From Bacteroidota bacterium (GTDB lineage: Bacteria > Bacteroidota > Bacteroidia > Flavobacteriales > Flavobacteriaceae), in assembly GCA_949487855.1 (NCBI GenBank), contig CATAMV010000057.1, positions 1 through 45,354 on the forward strand: 45,354 bases of DNA. The letters run 5' to 3'. Positions 31,019-39,129 of this stretch are shown here, one piece after another. The position numbers and the translations under genes are program-made. The first letter of the stretch is position 1, and each line of letters opens with the position of its first letter. The notes under the pieces were generated by a model. That model searched no databases. It saw nothing but the letters and a program-made list of their open reading frames with translations, and was not told where the DNA came from.

Positions 31019-31707
31019 CGTCTAGAGCTTGCCACCCGAAGGGCAAAATAAATTAAGGTTGCCAAAGAGCCTATGGCAGCAACAACATAAGTGCGAGCAG
31101 CCCATTTAAGTGCATCTTTTGACATCGCAAATTCTTTTTGGCTAACCATGTTTTTTCGTTGTAGCCACGCCAAAGCACGGTTACTAGCATCGTATTCTAC
31201 CGGTAACGTAATGAAACTAAATAATGTTCCGAGTCCAAAAAGCACCACACCTGCCACTGCTAAGTTATACCCCATTGCAGAGCCAATCCCAAGCATAAAA
31301 CCTCCAAAAATAACATACATGGAAAACTGCGAGGCAACACTCACAACAGGAACTAATAGTGAACGAAACTGGAGCCATTCATAGCTTTGTGCGTGTTGTA
31401 CCGCATGGCCACATTCGTGAGCAGCTACAGCTGCAGCCGCTGCATTACGTTCGTGATAAACGCTTTCGCTAAGATTAACGGTTTTGTTTTTAGGATTGTA
31501 ATGATCCGTAAGTTTTCCGCGGACAGCTGTTACCTTTACGTCTCGAATACCGTGGTCAGAAAGCATTTTATCGGCAATTTCTTTCCCAGACATTTGATTA
31601 CGCAATTGCACTTTTGAGTACTGCTTAAACTTAGATTTAAGTTTATACTGAACCCACATACTGGCACCAGCAAAAACAGCAATTAGCAAATAATATTCTA
31701 CGTACAT
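31015..31707 (-). CDS. YugP-type zinc metallopeptidase, membrane-bound
   Basis: The 230-residue protein belongs to the neutral zinc metallopeptidase family typified by B. subtilis YugP. It has an N-terminal membrane helix (YYLLIAVFAGASMWVQY) and an MSGKEIADKML...VRGKLTDHYNPKNKTVNLSESVY block. The zinc motif is AAHECGHAVQHA (HExxH), followed by two or three further helices (SQFSMYVIFGGFMLGIG, LAVAGVVLFGLGTLFSFITLPVEYDAS). The natural substrate is unknown. It is transcribed alone or ahead of the SemiSWEET gene and overlaps the Lrp gene stop to stop by 4 bp. Confidence 0.92.
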   Translation of the reverse strand: MYVEYYLLIAVFAGASMWVQYKLKSKFKQYSKVQLRNQMSGKEIADKMLSDHGIRDVKVTAVRGKLTDHYNPKNKTVNLSESVYHERNAAAAAVAAHECGHAVQHAQSYEWLQFRSLLVPVVSVASQFSMYVIFGGFMLGIGSAMGYNLAVAGVVLFGLGTLFSFITLPVEYDASNRALAWLQRKNMVSQKEFAMSKDALKWAARTYVVAAIGSLATLIYFALRVASSRR

Positions 31708-31743
31708 AACTTTTCTTTTAATTTAAGCAAACAACATACCACG

Positions 31744-32001
31744 CTACTTTTTTGAGCGAACTATAAAGGTAATAATAAATATGATAATGGAAATAGAAAC
31801 GCTATTTGCCACAATTATCGATGGGCTTTGAATTAATACGCCATAAATAAGCCAACACAACGTACCTGTTCCCATCACAAGATACATGGTCATTGACAAA
31901 CCGTCAGCTGATTGGGTTTTCCAAATTTTAAATGCCTGCGGCAAAAAAGCAGAAGTGGTTAAGATGGCGGCTAAAAAACCGATGTACTCAGGGTTTGGCA
32001 T
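31744..32001 (-). CDS. SemiSWEET (PQ-loop) sugar transporter
   Basis: The 85-residue protein has three transmembrane helices and the SemiSWEET pattern: IGFLAAILTTSAFLPQAFKIWKTQSADGLSM with the PQ motif, then GTLCWLIYGVLIQSPSIIVANSVSISI with the conserved Trp and Asn of the substrate pocket. SemiSWEETs dimerise to form a facilitated sugar channel in the inner membrane. The substrate is not predictable from sequence. It lies 12 bp downstream of the ABM-fold gene on the same strand. Confidence 0.93.
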   Translation of the reverse strand: MPNPEYIGFLAAILTTSAFLPQAFKIWKTQSADGLSMTMYLVMGTGTLCWLIYGVLIQSPSIIVANSVSISIIIFIITFIVRSKK

Positions 32002-32013
32002 ATTTATGGGTTC

Positions 32014-32316
32014 TTAAATGTTATTCTCGAAAAATGTTTCGTAATGTTCAACTGTTGGAAAAGGAACATAATATTTATGCAATAATGCTTTCCATTTTTC
32101 ATTCTCTGTAGATTTTCGAAATCCAACTTCGTGACTTTCCAAATTTTCCCAGTTGACAAGGAGAATATATAGACTAGAACGTTCCATGCACTTTTGCAAC
32201 GAATGCCTTTTGTAACCAATTGCAGCACTAATGTATTGACTTGCTAGTGTAAAATCTTTTTCAAAGTCAATTTCTAATCCGTTTTTAACATCCAAAACAG
32301 CTACTTCAAGTATCAT
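32014..32316 (-). CDS. Antibiotic-biosynthesis-monooxygenase (ABM) fold protein
   Basis: The 100-residue protein fits the dimeric alpha+beta ABM/EthD-like fold: EVAVLDVKNGLEIDFEKDFTLASQYISAAIGYKRHSLQKCMERSSLYILLVNWENLESHEVGFRKSTENEKWKALLHKYYV. Members include quinol monooxygenases and heme-degrading enzymes, but many are uncharacterised. Nothing here indicates the substrate. The start is ATG. It is upstream of the SemiSWEET gene and downstream of hicB, with 39 bp between. Confidence 0.85.
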   Translation of the reverse strand: MILEVAVLDVKNGLEIDFEKDFTLASQYISAAIGYKRHSLQKCMERSSLYILLVNWENLESHEVGFRKSTENEKWKALLHKYYVPFPTVEHYETFFENNI

Positions 32317-32355
32317 ATAAATTGTAGGTTACTATTTGTTTACCAAAAATAGCTA

Positions 32356-32751
32356 TTATACTGTTTGCAAAAGTTTAATATCGGATAACTCCTGACCAAT
32401 TTGGTGAATGCCAATCAAAATTTTCTCAGTTTGCTTTTTTGATGGCTTTTTGTGACCTTGAACATACTGTGATAATAATGATGGATTCATGTCAATTTTT
32501 TTGGCAAGAAATTTTGCGTTTAATACCTTATAATATTTAAAAAACTGCTCAAAGTCTATTTCAAAGGTAATATCATTTGGTGTTACAACTATATTCTCTG
32601 CTTCAAAATAAAAGCCAACTGCTTCGTAGGTATGATTAATCAATTCTGGAACGTTTTGCCCTGTTGTGAAAATAGGGTATTGCTCCGAAAAAGCAGAGAA
32701 TCCCGTATCGGTTTTTTCAACAGTCATGATGATTTTTTTCTTTTTAGCCAT
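32356..32751 (-). CDS. hicB: HicB-family antitoxin with C-terminal HTH
   Basis: The 131-residue protein has an N-terminal HicB-like partial RNase H fold (IIMTVEKTDTGFSAFSEQYPIFTTGQNVPELINHTYEAVGFYFE, residues 7-51). The C-terminal helix-turn-helix is of XRE type (KVLNAKFLAKKIDMNPSLLSQYVQGHKKPSKKQTEKILIGIHQIG). HicB antitoxins neutralise HicA and repress the operon by binding its promoter through this domain. The gene follows hicA by 3 bp, the usual toxin-first order of hicAB. A candidate operator lies upstream of hicA. Confidence 0.9.
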   Translation of the reverse strand: MAKKKKIIMTVEKTDTGFSAFSEQYPIFTTGQNVPELINHTYEAVGFYFEAENIVVTPNDITFEIDFEQFFKYYKVLNAKFLAKKIDMNPSLLSQYVQGHKKPSKKQTEKILIGIHQIGQELSDIKLLQTV

Positions 32752-32754
32752 ATC

Positions 32755-32943
32755 TCATTTTTTAAATCCAGCAGCTTTTAAAATTTTCTTTTCAAGTCCT
32801 TTTCCCAATTCCTGACTCCCATGGTTTGGAAAAATAATAGTTCCCTTTTTTGTTTTGTGTCTCATTTTTATATGCGATCCACGCTGCGAAATAGGATACC
32901 AACCATCTTTGGTTAAGCGTCGATACATTTGGGAACATTTCAT
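32755..32943 (-). CDS. hicA: HicA-family mRNA interferase toxin
   Basis: The 62-residue protein has the double-stranded RNA-binding-like HicA fold: MKCSQMYRRLTKDGWYPISQRGSHIKMRHK with the catalytic His (His24) in GSHIKM, then the strands GTIIFPNHGSQELGKGLEKKILKAAG. The toxin cleaves mRNA and stops growth when free of HicB. The ATG at 32943 is the family start; the track adds four residues. The catalytic residue and length are intact, so the system appears functional. Confidence 0.92.
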   Translation of the reverse strand: MKCSQMYRRLTKDGWYPISQRGSHIKMRHKTKKGTIIFPNHGSQELGKGLEKKILKAAGFKK

Positions 32944-32948
32944 TTGAG

Positions 32949-32966
32949 GCAACAACTAAATGTTGC
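32949..32966 (-). promoter_or_regulatory. Inverted repeat in the hicA leader
   Basis: GCAACA and TGTTGC are perfect reverse complements with a 6-nt spacer (ACTAAA), directly before the hicA ATG. It could act as a second operator half or as an RNA hairpin hiding the start site. The arms are only 6 bp, so this is weak evidence. Confidence 0.35.
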
Positions 32967-32968
32967 TT

Positions 32969-32993
32969 CAAAAGTAAACAATTATTTACTTTT
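32969..32993 (-). promoter_or_regulatory. Candidate hicAB operator over the -7 box
   Basis: AAAAGTAAA (32970-32978) and TTTACTTTT (32985-32993) form a perfect 9-bp inverted repeat with a 6-nt spacer. On the minus strand the same bases contain TACTTTTG (32976-32969), a match to the TAnnTTTG promoter box. A dimeric repressor bound here would cover the promoter, as expected for HicB autorepression. That HicB binds here is inference. Confidence 0.55.
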
Positions 32994-33032
32994 TAGACAA
33001 TAAAAAATTGAAAAATCCTTGGCTACAAGTGA

Positions 33033-35846
33033 CTATACCACAATATTTACAATTTTATTTGGTACAACAATCACCTTTTTTGGGGCTTTCCCAGCCAAAT
33101 AGGTTTGTGTACGTTCCTCTTGCATCACAGCAGCCTCAATTTCGTCTTTACTAAGCGAAGTGGACAACGCTAACGTAAAGCGCATCTTCCCATTAAAACT
33201 AATGGGGTACGCTTTGGTGTCATCTTGCAAAAAGTCGGGGTTTGCAACAGGATAAGCAGCATTCGTTATCGAATCTTGATGCCCTAACAATGCCCAAAGT
33301 TCTTCGGAAATATGTGGTGCAAAAGGAGCTAGAAGTACCGTGAGCGGTTCTAAAATTTCTCGATTGTTGCACTTCTGACTGTTGAGCTCATTGGTGGCAA
33401 TCATAAACGCACTAACCGATGTGTTGAGTGAAAACTGTTCGATGTCTTGGGTTACTTTTTGAATCGTTTTATGCAGTGTTTTAAGCGATTCTTTTGTGGG
33501 TTTATCGTCACTTATATCAAAATCATCACCGTTGTAAAACAAGCGCCAAAACTTATTTAAAAAGTTACTCACTCCCGAAATCCCTGCTGTATTCCAAGGC
33601 TTTGCTTGCTCAATGGGGCCTAAAAACATTTCATACATACGAAGTGTATCTGCGCCATACTGCGCGCAAATGGAGTCGGGGTTTACTACGTTGTATTTGG
33701 ACTTGGACATTTTTTCAACTTCGCGGCCAACGATATATTTCCCTTCCTCCAACTCAAATGTGGCATCTGAAAAATGAGGTTGCCACTTTTTTAGCCCTTC
33801 TATATCCAATTCATTTTGAGTGGAAACTAACGATACATCTACGTGCACAGGAATCACTTTTTTGCCTCTACACAAGCCTTTGGAAAGATAGGTTTGCGTA
33901 TCGGTAATGCGATATACAAATGCACTTTCACCCAAAATCATCCCTTGATTAATTAGTTTTTTGGCAAAATTTTCCACGGGTACAAGTCCAAAATCATATA
34001 AAAAATACTGCCAAAACCTAGAATAAAGCAAATGTCCTGTGGCGTGTTCGCTTCCACCTAAATATAGATCTACTTCTTTCCAATACGCCATAGCTTCTTT
34101 GCTTGCAAAAGCATTGGTGTTATGCGCATCCATATAGCGGTTAAAATACCAAGAGCTTCCCGCCCAACCTGGCATGGTGTTCTTCTCCAAAGGAAAAACA
34201 GATTTATTATCTATTTTATCGTTGGAAACTACCTTATTTTGAACCCTGTCCCACGCCCAATCAGTAGCGTTACCAAGTGGCGGAGCGCCGTCGGCAGTAG
34301 GGAGGTATTTTGATACTTCGGGCAATTTCAACGGCAAGCTTTCGTCTGGAACAAGTTGTGGCTGACCATTTACATAATATACAGGGATCGGCTCACCCCA
34401 GTAGCGTTGACGGCTAAAAACAGCATCGCGGAGGCGGTAAGTAGTTGCACCCTCGCCCATGCCTCTTTTTCCAAGTTCTGCAATCACTTTTTGAGTAGCT
34501 TCGGGAATGGATAAGCCGTCTACAAAATCTGAATTGGCAATAATGGTATTCTCTTTTGCTGTATGCGCCGCAGCTGAAATATCGATATCTTTAAAAATAT
34601 TTTTTATGGGAAGATTAAAGTGAGAAGCAAAATCAAAATCCCGCTGATCTCCACAAGGAACTGCCATCACGGCACCCGTTCCATATCCTGCTAATACATA
34701 ATCGCCAATCCAAATAGGAATTTTTTTGTTGGTAATGGGATGAAGTGCAAAAGCCCCTGTAAACACGCCGCTGATTCGATCAACTTCACTCATACGCTCG
34801 CGTTCACTACGTTGTGCCGCTTGAGCAACATAAGCGTCAACTTCCGCTTTTTGTTCAGCAGTTGTAATTTCACTTACCCACTCATGTTCTGGAGCTAAAG
34901 TCAAAAAGGTAACACCAAAAAGTGTGTCGGGTCTTGTAGTAAATACCTCTATTTGGTGTTGACTATTTTCGATGTAAAAACGCACACTTGCACCCACAGA
35001 TTTTCCAATCCAGTTGCGCTGCATTTCTTTTAATGGCTCGGGCCAGTCGATGGATTCTAGGCCTTTGAGCAATCTATCGGCAAAAGCAGAAATACGCATG
35101 CTCCATTGCTTCATTTTTTTACGCTCCACAGGGTGTCCACCGCGCTCCGAAACGCCTTGCACTACTTCATCGTTTGCAAGCACCGTTCCCAAAGCAGGAC
35201 ACCAATTTACCTCAATTTCTGCCAAATAAGTTAAACGAAAACGAAGTAAAAATGTTTGTTTTTCTGCTTCAGTCATGTTTTGCCAATCTTCGGCCGTGCA
35301 TGTAGGTGTATCATCATCACAAACGGCTTCCAAAGCTTGCGTCCCAAAGCGTTCCAAATGTTGAATAAGTGTGTCAATAGAACGTGCTTTGTCTTGTTTG
35401 GTGTCGTACCAAGCATCAAATAAAAGGGAAAAAATCCATTGTGTCCAGCGGTAATAAGAAGGGTCTGAAGTGCGTACTTCTCTTGACCAATCAAATGAAA
35501 AACCCATTTTGTCAAGTTGTTCGCGGTAGCGTTTGATGTTGGTTTCCGTTGTTACAGCAGGATGCTGTCCTGTTTGAATGGCATATTGTTCGGCAGGAAG
35601 TCCAAACGAATCATACCCTTGAGGGTGTAATACATTAAATCCTTTGTGGCGTTTGTAGCGTGCCACAATATCACTTGCAATGTAGCCAAGTGGGTGCCCC
35701 ACGTGAAGTCCTGCTCCTGATGGATAGGGAAACATATCCAACACATAAAATTTGGGTTTATCAGACGGCTGGTCCACTTTATAGGTTTGCTGCGATGCCC
35801 AAATCGCTTGCCACTTTTCCTCAATATCTTGAAACGGATATCCCAT
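33033..35846 (-). CDS. leuS: Leucyl-tRNA synthetase
   Basis: The 937-residue class I synthetase charges tRNA-Leu. Recognisable are YVLDMFPYPSGAGLHVGHPLGY with the HIGH motif, a CP1 editing domain (TRPDTLFGVTFLTLAPEH; GTGAVMAVPCGDQRDFDFA), GSSWYFNRYMDAHN, the KMSKS motif in VEKMSKSKYNVVNPDSI, and the C-terminal tRNA-binding tail. Inserts near residues 125-185 (KARSIDTLIQHLERFGTQ...CDDDTPTCTAEDW) are characteristic of Bacteroidota LeuRS and explain the length above the usual 860. It is divergent from ftsX, with a possible -7 box TATTTTTG at 35870-35863. Confidence 0.97.
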   Translation of the reverse strand: MGYPFQDIEEKWQAIWASQQTYKVDQPSDKPKFYVLDMFPYPSGAGLHVGHPLGYIASDIVARYKRHKGFNVLHPQGYDSFGLPAEQYAIQTGQHPAVTTETNIKRYREQLDKMGFSFDWSREVRTSDPSYYRWTQWIFSLLFDAWYDTKQDKARSIDTLIQHLERFGTQALEAVCDDDTPTCTAEDWQNMTEAEKQTFLLRFRLTYLAEIEVNWCPALGTVLANDEVVQGVSERGGHPVERKKMKQWSMRISAFADRLLKGLESIDWPEPLKEMQRNWIGKSVGASVRFYIENSQHQIEVFTTRPDTLFGVTFLTLAPEHEWVSEITTAEQKAEVDAYVAQAAQRSERERMSEVDRISGVFTGAFALHPITNKKIPIWIGDYVLAGYGTGAVMAVPCGDQRDFDFASHFNLPIKNIFKDIDISAAAHTAKENTIIANSDFVDGLSIPEATQKVIAELGKRGMGEGATTYRLRDAVFSRQRYWGEPIPVYYVNGQPQLVPDESLPLKLPEVSKYLPTADGAPPLGNATDWAWDRVQNKVVSNDKIDNKSVFPLEKNTMPGWAGSSWYFNRYMDAHNTNAFASKEAMAYWKEVDLYLGGSEHATGHLLYSRFWQYFLYDFGLVPVENFAKKLINQGMILGESAFVYRITDTQTYLSKGLCRGKKVIPVHVDVSLVSTQNELDIEGLKKWQPHFSDATFELEEGKYIVGREVEKMSKSKYNVVNPDSICAQYGADTLRMYEMFLGPIEQAKPWNTAGISGVSNFLNKFWRLFYNGDDFDISDDKPTKESLKTLHKTIQKVTQDIEQFSLNTSVSAFMIATNELNSQKCNNREILEPLTVLLAPFAPHISEELWALLGHQDSITNAAYPVANPDFLQDDTKAYPISFNGKMRFTLALSTSLSKDEIEAAVMQEERTQTYLAGKAPKKVIVVPNKIVNIVV

Positions 35847-35947
35847 ACAAACAATTAAGCCACAAAAATAACATTTTAAGTACGGTCTTTGAGAAAACTA
35901 GCAAGATTGTTCCGTCATATTTTCTATTTTTATGGCTTAGAACAACT

Positions 35948-36817
35948 ATGTCTGCAACCCGCATATACAAACGACGCCTTTTTGCTTCCTACTTTTCTGT
36001 TGTTAGCAGCACCACTTTGGTGTTATTTGTATTAAGCATACTGGGTTTTGTTTTGCTAAACAGTCAATCCATTGCCAACTATTTTAAAGAACAAGTAACC
36101 ATGACTGTTTTTTTGGAAGATGAAACCAAAGAAATGGAGCGAGAGCAATTGATTACTACCATACAATTAGCCCCTTATACAAAAGCGGTGCGATTTATAT
36201 CTAAGGAAACGGCAGCCAGTGAACACAGTGCTACAATTGGTGAAGATTTTATGGATTTTTTAGGATATAATCCGCTGCAAGATGCGCTTGATATTGGACT
36301 CAAAGCTGATTTTGTTAACACTGAAGTCTTGGACAGTTTGAGCGATATAATCGAGCAAAAGCCTTTTATTTCTGAAGTGCTTTACGATCGTCCACTAATT
36401 GTGTTACTCAATCAAAACATTCAACGATTTGGATTTTGGTTTCTTGTATGCAGTGGCGTTTTTATTGGCATTGCATTACTACTTATAAATCACTCCATTA
36501 AATTATCTATTTACAGCAAGCGCCTTATCATACAAACAATGCTGTTGGTTGGCGCAAAAAAGCGTTTTATTCGACGCCCTTTCCTATGGCGTTATATGGG
36601 TATTGGCATCTTAAGTGCCCTATTTGCCTTGATAGGCTTTGCAGCAGTTCTGCGCTTTTTAGCGCAGTTGATTCCGCAAATAAACTGGTGGGAAAATCAA
36701 CTCTCTCTATTGCTTTTGACCACTGCTATTTTGGGCGGATCGATGGTTATTTGTGGTATCAGTGCCTGGTTTGCAACGCGCAAGCACCTACGTTTAACTT
36801 ATGATATTATCTACTGA
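35948..36817 (+). CDS. ftsX: Cell division protein FtsX
   Basis: The 289-residue inner membrane protein is the permease-like partner of the FtsE ATPase, which controls cell-wall hydrolases at the division site. It has a cytoplasmic N-terminus, a first helix (VSSTTLVLFVLSILGFVLLN), an extracytoplasmic domain (about residues 45-155; TMTVFLEDETKEMEREQLITTI, VRFISKETAASEH) and three further helices. The segment SIYSKRLIIQTMLLVGAKKRFIRRPFLWR is the hallmark cytoplasmic loop of FtsX. The track start lies in the leuS region; MSATRIYKRRL is the family start. DUF3098, uppP and truB genes follow closely, a conserved Bacteroidota order. Confidence 0.93.
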   Translation: MSATRIYKRRLFASYFSVVSSTTLVLFVLSILGFVLLNSQSIANYFKEQVTMTVFLEDETKEMEREQLITTIQLAPYTKAVRFISKETAASEHSATIGEDFMDFLGYNPLQDALDIGLKADFVNTEVLDSLSDIIEQKPFISEVLYDRPLIVLLNQNIQRFGFWFLVCSGVFIGIALLLINHSIKLSIYSKRLIIQTMLLVGAKKRFIRRPFLWRYMGIGILSALFALIGFAAVLRFLAQLIPQINWWENQLSLLLLTTAILGGSMVICGISAWFATRKHLRLTYDIIY

Positions 36818-36819
36818 TT

Positions 36820-37050
36820 ATGAAAAATGAAAAAGAATTTTTATTTGGGAAAAGATCCTATCAAATCATGGGTGTTGGACTTGCGCTTATTGTTTTGGGT
36901 TTTGTGCTTATGACAGGCGGCGGTAGTGATGATCCCAATGTTTTTAATCCCGCAATTTTCAGCCCATTGCGCATAAGAGTAGCACCAACGCTTGTATTGA
37001 CTGGCTTTGCCGTCCTAATCGTTGCTATTTTAGCCACCAAGAAAAAATAA
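36820..37050 (+). CDS. DUF3098 small membrane protein
   Basis: The 76-residue protein has two hydrophobic helices (YQIMGVGLALIVLGFVLMTGG and RVAPTLVLTGFAVLIVAIL) separated by the loop SDDPNVFNPAIFSPLRIR, the DUF3098 pattern. The function is unknown. It begins 2 bp after ftsX and its stop overlaps the uppP start by 1 bp. It is therefore co-translated with cell-division and cell-wall genes and may have a related role. Confidence 0.9.
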   Translation: MKNEKEFLFGKRSYQIMGVGLALIVLGFVLMTGGGSDDPNVFNPAIFSPLRIRVAPTLVLTGFAVLIVAILATKKK

Positions 37051-37844
37051 TGAGTTTTTGGGAAGCACTAGTATTGGGGATTGTTCAAGGATTAACTGAA
37101 TTTTTACCTGTTTCCTCAAGTGGACATTTGGCACTTTTTACAGCACTTCTAGGTGGAGAAACACTACCAAAAGAAAACCTCCTCTTTACTGTTTTGGTGC
37201 ATGCTGCAACAGCGATAGCCACGATTGTTGTGTTTCGAAAAGATATTACGGAACTCATTCAGGGATTTTTTCAAAAGGATAATCCAAATGCACGACATTT
37301 TATTGGGAAAATTGTACTTTCTATGCTCCCCGCAGTCGCAGTTGGGTTGTTTTATGAAGAAGAAATTACAGCGCTTTTTGGGACTAATTTGGCACTCGTT
37401 GGTGCAATGCTATGTATTACCGCTCTACTTCTTTTTTTAACTGACCTAGCCAAAACAAAAGAATGTTCTATTTCCTATACATTCGCACTACTCATTGGTT
37501 TGGCACAAGCCATAGCCATACTGCCCGGAATTTCGAGAAGTGGAGCTACCATTGCCACAGCGTTACTTATTGGGGCAACACGACCTGAAGCAGCTCGTTT
37601 TTCGTTTTTAATGGTGATTCCGCTCATATTAGGAAGTATGGCAAAAACCCTACTTGACAACGGGACATCCGTTTTTGGAACTGTTGATGCATTGCCGTTG
37701 CTCACAGGTTTTATAGCGGCTTTGATAGCTGGAATTTTGGCGTGTACATGGATGATTCGTATTGTAAAAAAAAGTAAGCTGAGCTATTTTGCAGCCTATT
37801 GTTTGGTTGTTGGAATTATCGCTTCGATTCTTGCATGGACATAA
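37050..37844 (+). CDS. uppP: Undecaprenyl-diphosphatase UppP (BacA)
   Basis: The 264-residue integral membrane phosphatase recycles undecaprenyl pyrophosphate to the monophosphate carrier for peptidoglycan and other glycans. The two catalytic segments are GIVQGLTEFLPVSSSGHLAL (with the Glu/Ser/His set) near the N-terminus and LPGISRSGATIATALLIGATRPEAARFSFLMVIP (PGxSRSG motif). About seven or eight helices are predicted. It is in the ftsX operon, overlapping the DUF3098 gene by 1 bp and truB by 10 bp. Confidence 0.96.
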   Translation: MSFWEALVLGIVQGLTEFLPVSSSGHLALFTALLGGETLPKENLLFTVLVHAATAIATIVVFRKDITELIQGFFQKDNPNARHFIGKIVLSMLPAVAVGLFYEEEITALFGTNLALVGAMLCITALLLFLTDLAKTKECSISYTFALLIGLAQAIAILPGISRSGATIATALLIGATRPEAARFSFLMVIPLILGSMAKTLLDNGTSVFGTVDALPLLTGFIAALIAGILACTWMIRIVKKSKLSYFAAYCLVVGIIASILAWT

Positions 37845-38542
37845 ATTTTTCTAAAGACACATTCCTAGAAGGACAACTTCTACTCATTGACAAACCCATT
37901 GAGTGGACATCTTTTCAATTGGTAAATAAAATTAGATGGGCAATTCGTAAAACCTACGGAATCAAAAAAATAAAAGTAGGTCATGCTGGTACTTTAGATC
38001 CGCTTGCTACAGGGTTGATGCTTATTTGTACAGGAAAAATGACCAAACAAATTGATCAATTCATGGGGATGGATAAATCCTACTCAGGAACCTTTCGCTT
38101 AGGCGCAACAACACCTTCCTACGATTTGGAAACCGCAGTGAGTAACCCAAAGCCTTTTGATCATATTTCGCATGATTTATTAGTCAAAACAAGAGATACT
38201 TTTTTGGGGAAAATTCAACAAAAACCTCCGCTGCACTCCGCAATAAAAAAAGATGGAAAACGTCTTTATACCATCGCGAGAGCAGGTGAAACCACAGAAA
38301 TACCAACGCGAGAAGTTACGATTACATCTTTTAAATTAGCACACATCAACCTTCCAGATATAGATTTTTTGGTATCCTGTAGCAAAGGAACTTATATTCG
38401 TTCTTTAGCGCACGATTTTGGACAATCGCTTAAGTGCGGAGCACACTTGGTGTCGTTACGAAGAACTGCCATTGGAAGCTACACACTCGAAGATAGCTTG
38501 ACACTTGACGCATTTTTACATAATTTAGAGGGAAAATCATAA
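37835..38542 (+). CDS. truB: tRNA pseudouridine-55 synthase TruB
   Basis: The 235-residue enzyme makes pseudouridine 55 in the T loop of tRNAs. The catalytic motif is VGHAGTLDPLATGLMLICTGKMTK (Asp in TLDPLA). LLIDKPIEWTSFQLVNKIR (motif I), DKSYSGTFRLGATTPSYDLET, and VSCSKGTYIRSLAHDFG follow. The ATG at 37835 (MDINFSKD) is used; the track's longer start lies inside uppP. It overlaps uppP by 10 bp. Its stop TAA at 38540-38542 overlaps the presumed ATA start of tag. Confidence 0.95.
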   Translation: MDINFSKDTFLEGQLLLIDKPIEWTSFQLVNKIRWAIRKTYGIKKIKVGHAGTLDPLATGLMLICTGKMTKQIDQFMGMDKSYSGTFRLGATTPSYDLETAVSNPKPFDHISHDLLVKTRDTFLGKIQQKPPLHSAIKKDGKRLYTIARAGETTEIPTREVTITSFKLAHINLPDIDFLVSCSKGTYIRSLAHDFGQSLKCGAHLVSLRRTAIGSYTLEDSLTLDAFLHNLEGKS

Positions 38543-39129
38543 GCATTGAACCTTTTCGCTGCGATTGGTGTTTGGCAAATCCTACCTATATCGCTTATCA
38601 CGATGATGAGTGGGGCGTTCCCATTTTTGACGATCACAAGCTCTTTGAAGCACTTTTACTTGAAACCTTTCAAGCGGGTTTATCCTGGTGGGCTATACTA
38701 AAAAAGCGTGAACATTTTCGGGAAGCCTTTCACGATTTTGACACATACCGTGTGGCACAATTAACAGATTATGACGTTGAAAAACTTCTTCTAAATAAAG
38801 GAATCATCCGAAATAGAGGTAAAATTACAGGGGCGATTGCAAACGCCCGTGCTTTTATTGAAATTCAAAAAGAAGTAGGCAGTTTTAGCGATTATATGTG
38901 GTCATTTACCAACGGGGCACCCATCCAAAATAGGTTTGAGCAAACCCATCAAATTCCACAAACTAATGCCTTGGCAACTCAAATGAGCAACGACCTAAAA
39001 AAAAGAGGGTTTAAATACATTGGAAAAATTACGATGTACGCCCATATGCAGGCTGTGGGTATGGTAAACGATCATGTTATCGATTGTTTTAGACACAATA
39101 AGGTAGCTGCGCTTAGTCCAAATAACTAA
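38539..39129 (+). CDS. tag: DNA-3-methyladenine glycosylase I, non-standard start
   Basis: This is a base-excision repair glycosylase removing 3-methyladenine. Motifs are YHDDEWGVPIFDDHKLFEALLLETFQAGLSWWAILKKRE, GIIRNRGKI and LKKRGFKYIGKITMYAHMQAVGMVNDHVIDC. In E. coli Tag a zinc ion is held by Cys4, His17, His175 and Cys179. Here the counterpart of Cys4 is in PFRCDWC, 13 residues before the His of YHDDEWG exactly as in E. coli. That cysteine is encoded upstream of the first conventional start (TTG at 38572). The frame is open back to a TAA at 38521 with no ATG, GTG or TTG; the natural start position holds ATA (38539-38541). Either ATA/ATT is used or the protein loses its zinc ligand. The 3' end overlaps aat by 17 bp. 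Confidence 0.88.
   Translation: MSIEPFRCDWCLANPTYIAYHDDEWGVPIFDDHKLFEALLLETFQAGLSWWAILKKREHFREAFHDFDTYRVAQLTDYDVEKLLLNKGIIRNRGKITGAIANARAFIEIQKEVGSFSDYMWSFTNGAPIQNRFEQTHQIPQTNALATQMSNDLKKRGFKYIGKITMYAHMQAVGMVNDHVIDCFRHNKVAALSPNN

Noticed and set aside
35660-35947. N-terminal extension of FtsX in the ORF track
   Set aside because: It lies antisense to the leuS 5' end and does not match FtsX, which begins at MSATRIYKRR with the usual first helix.
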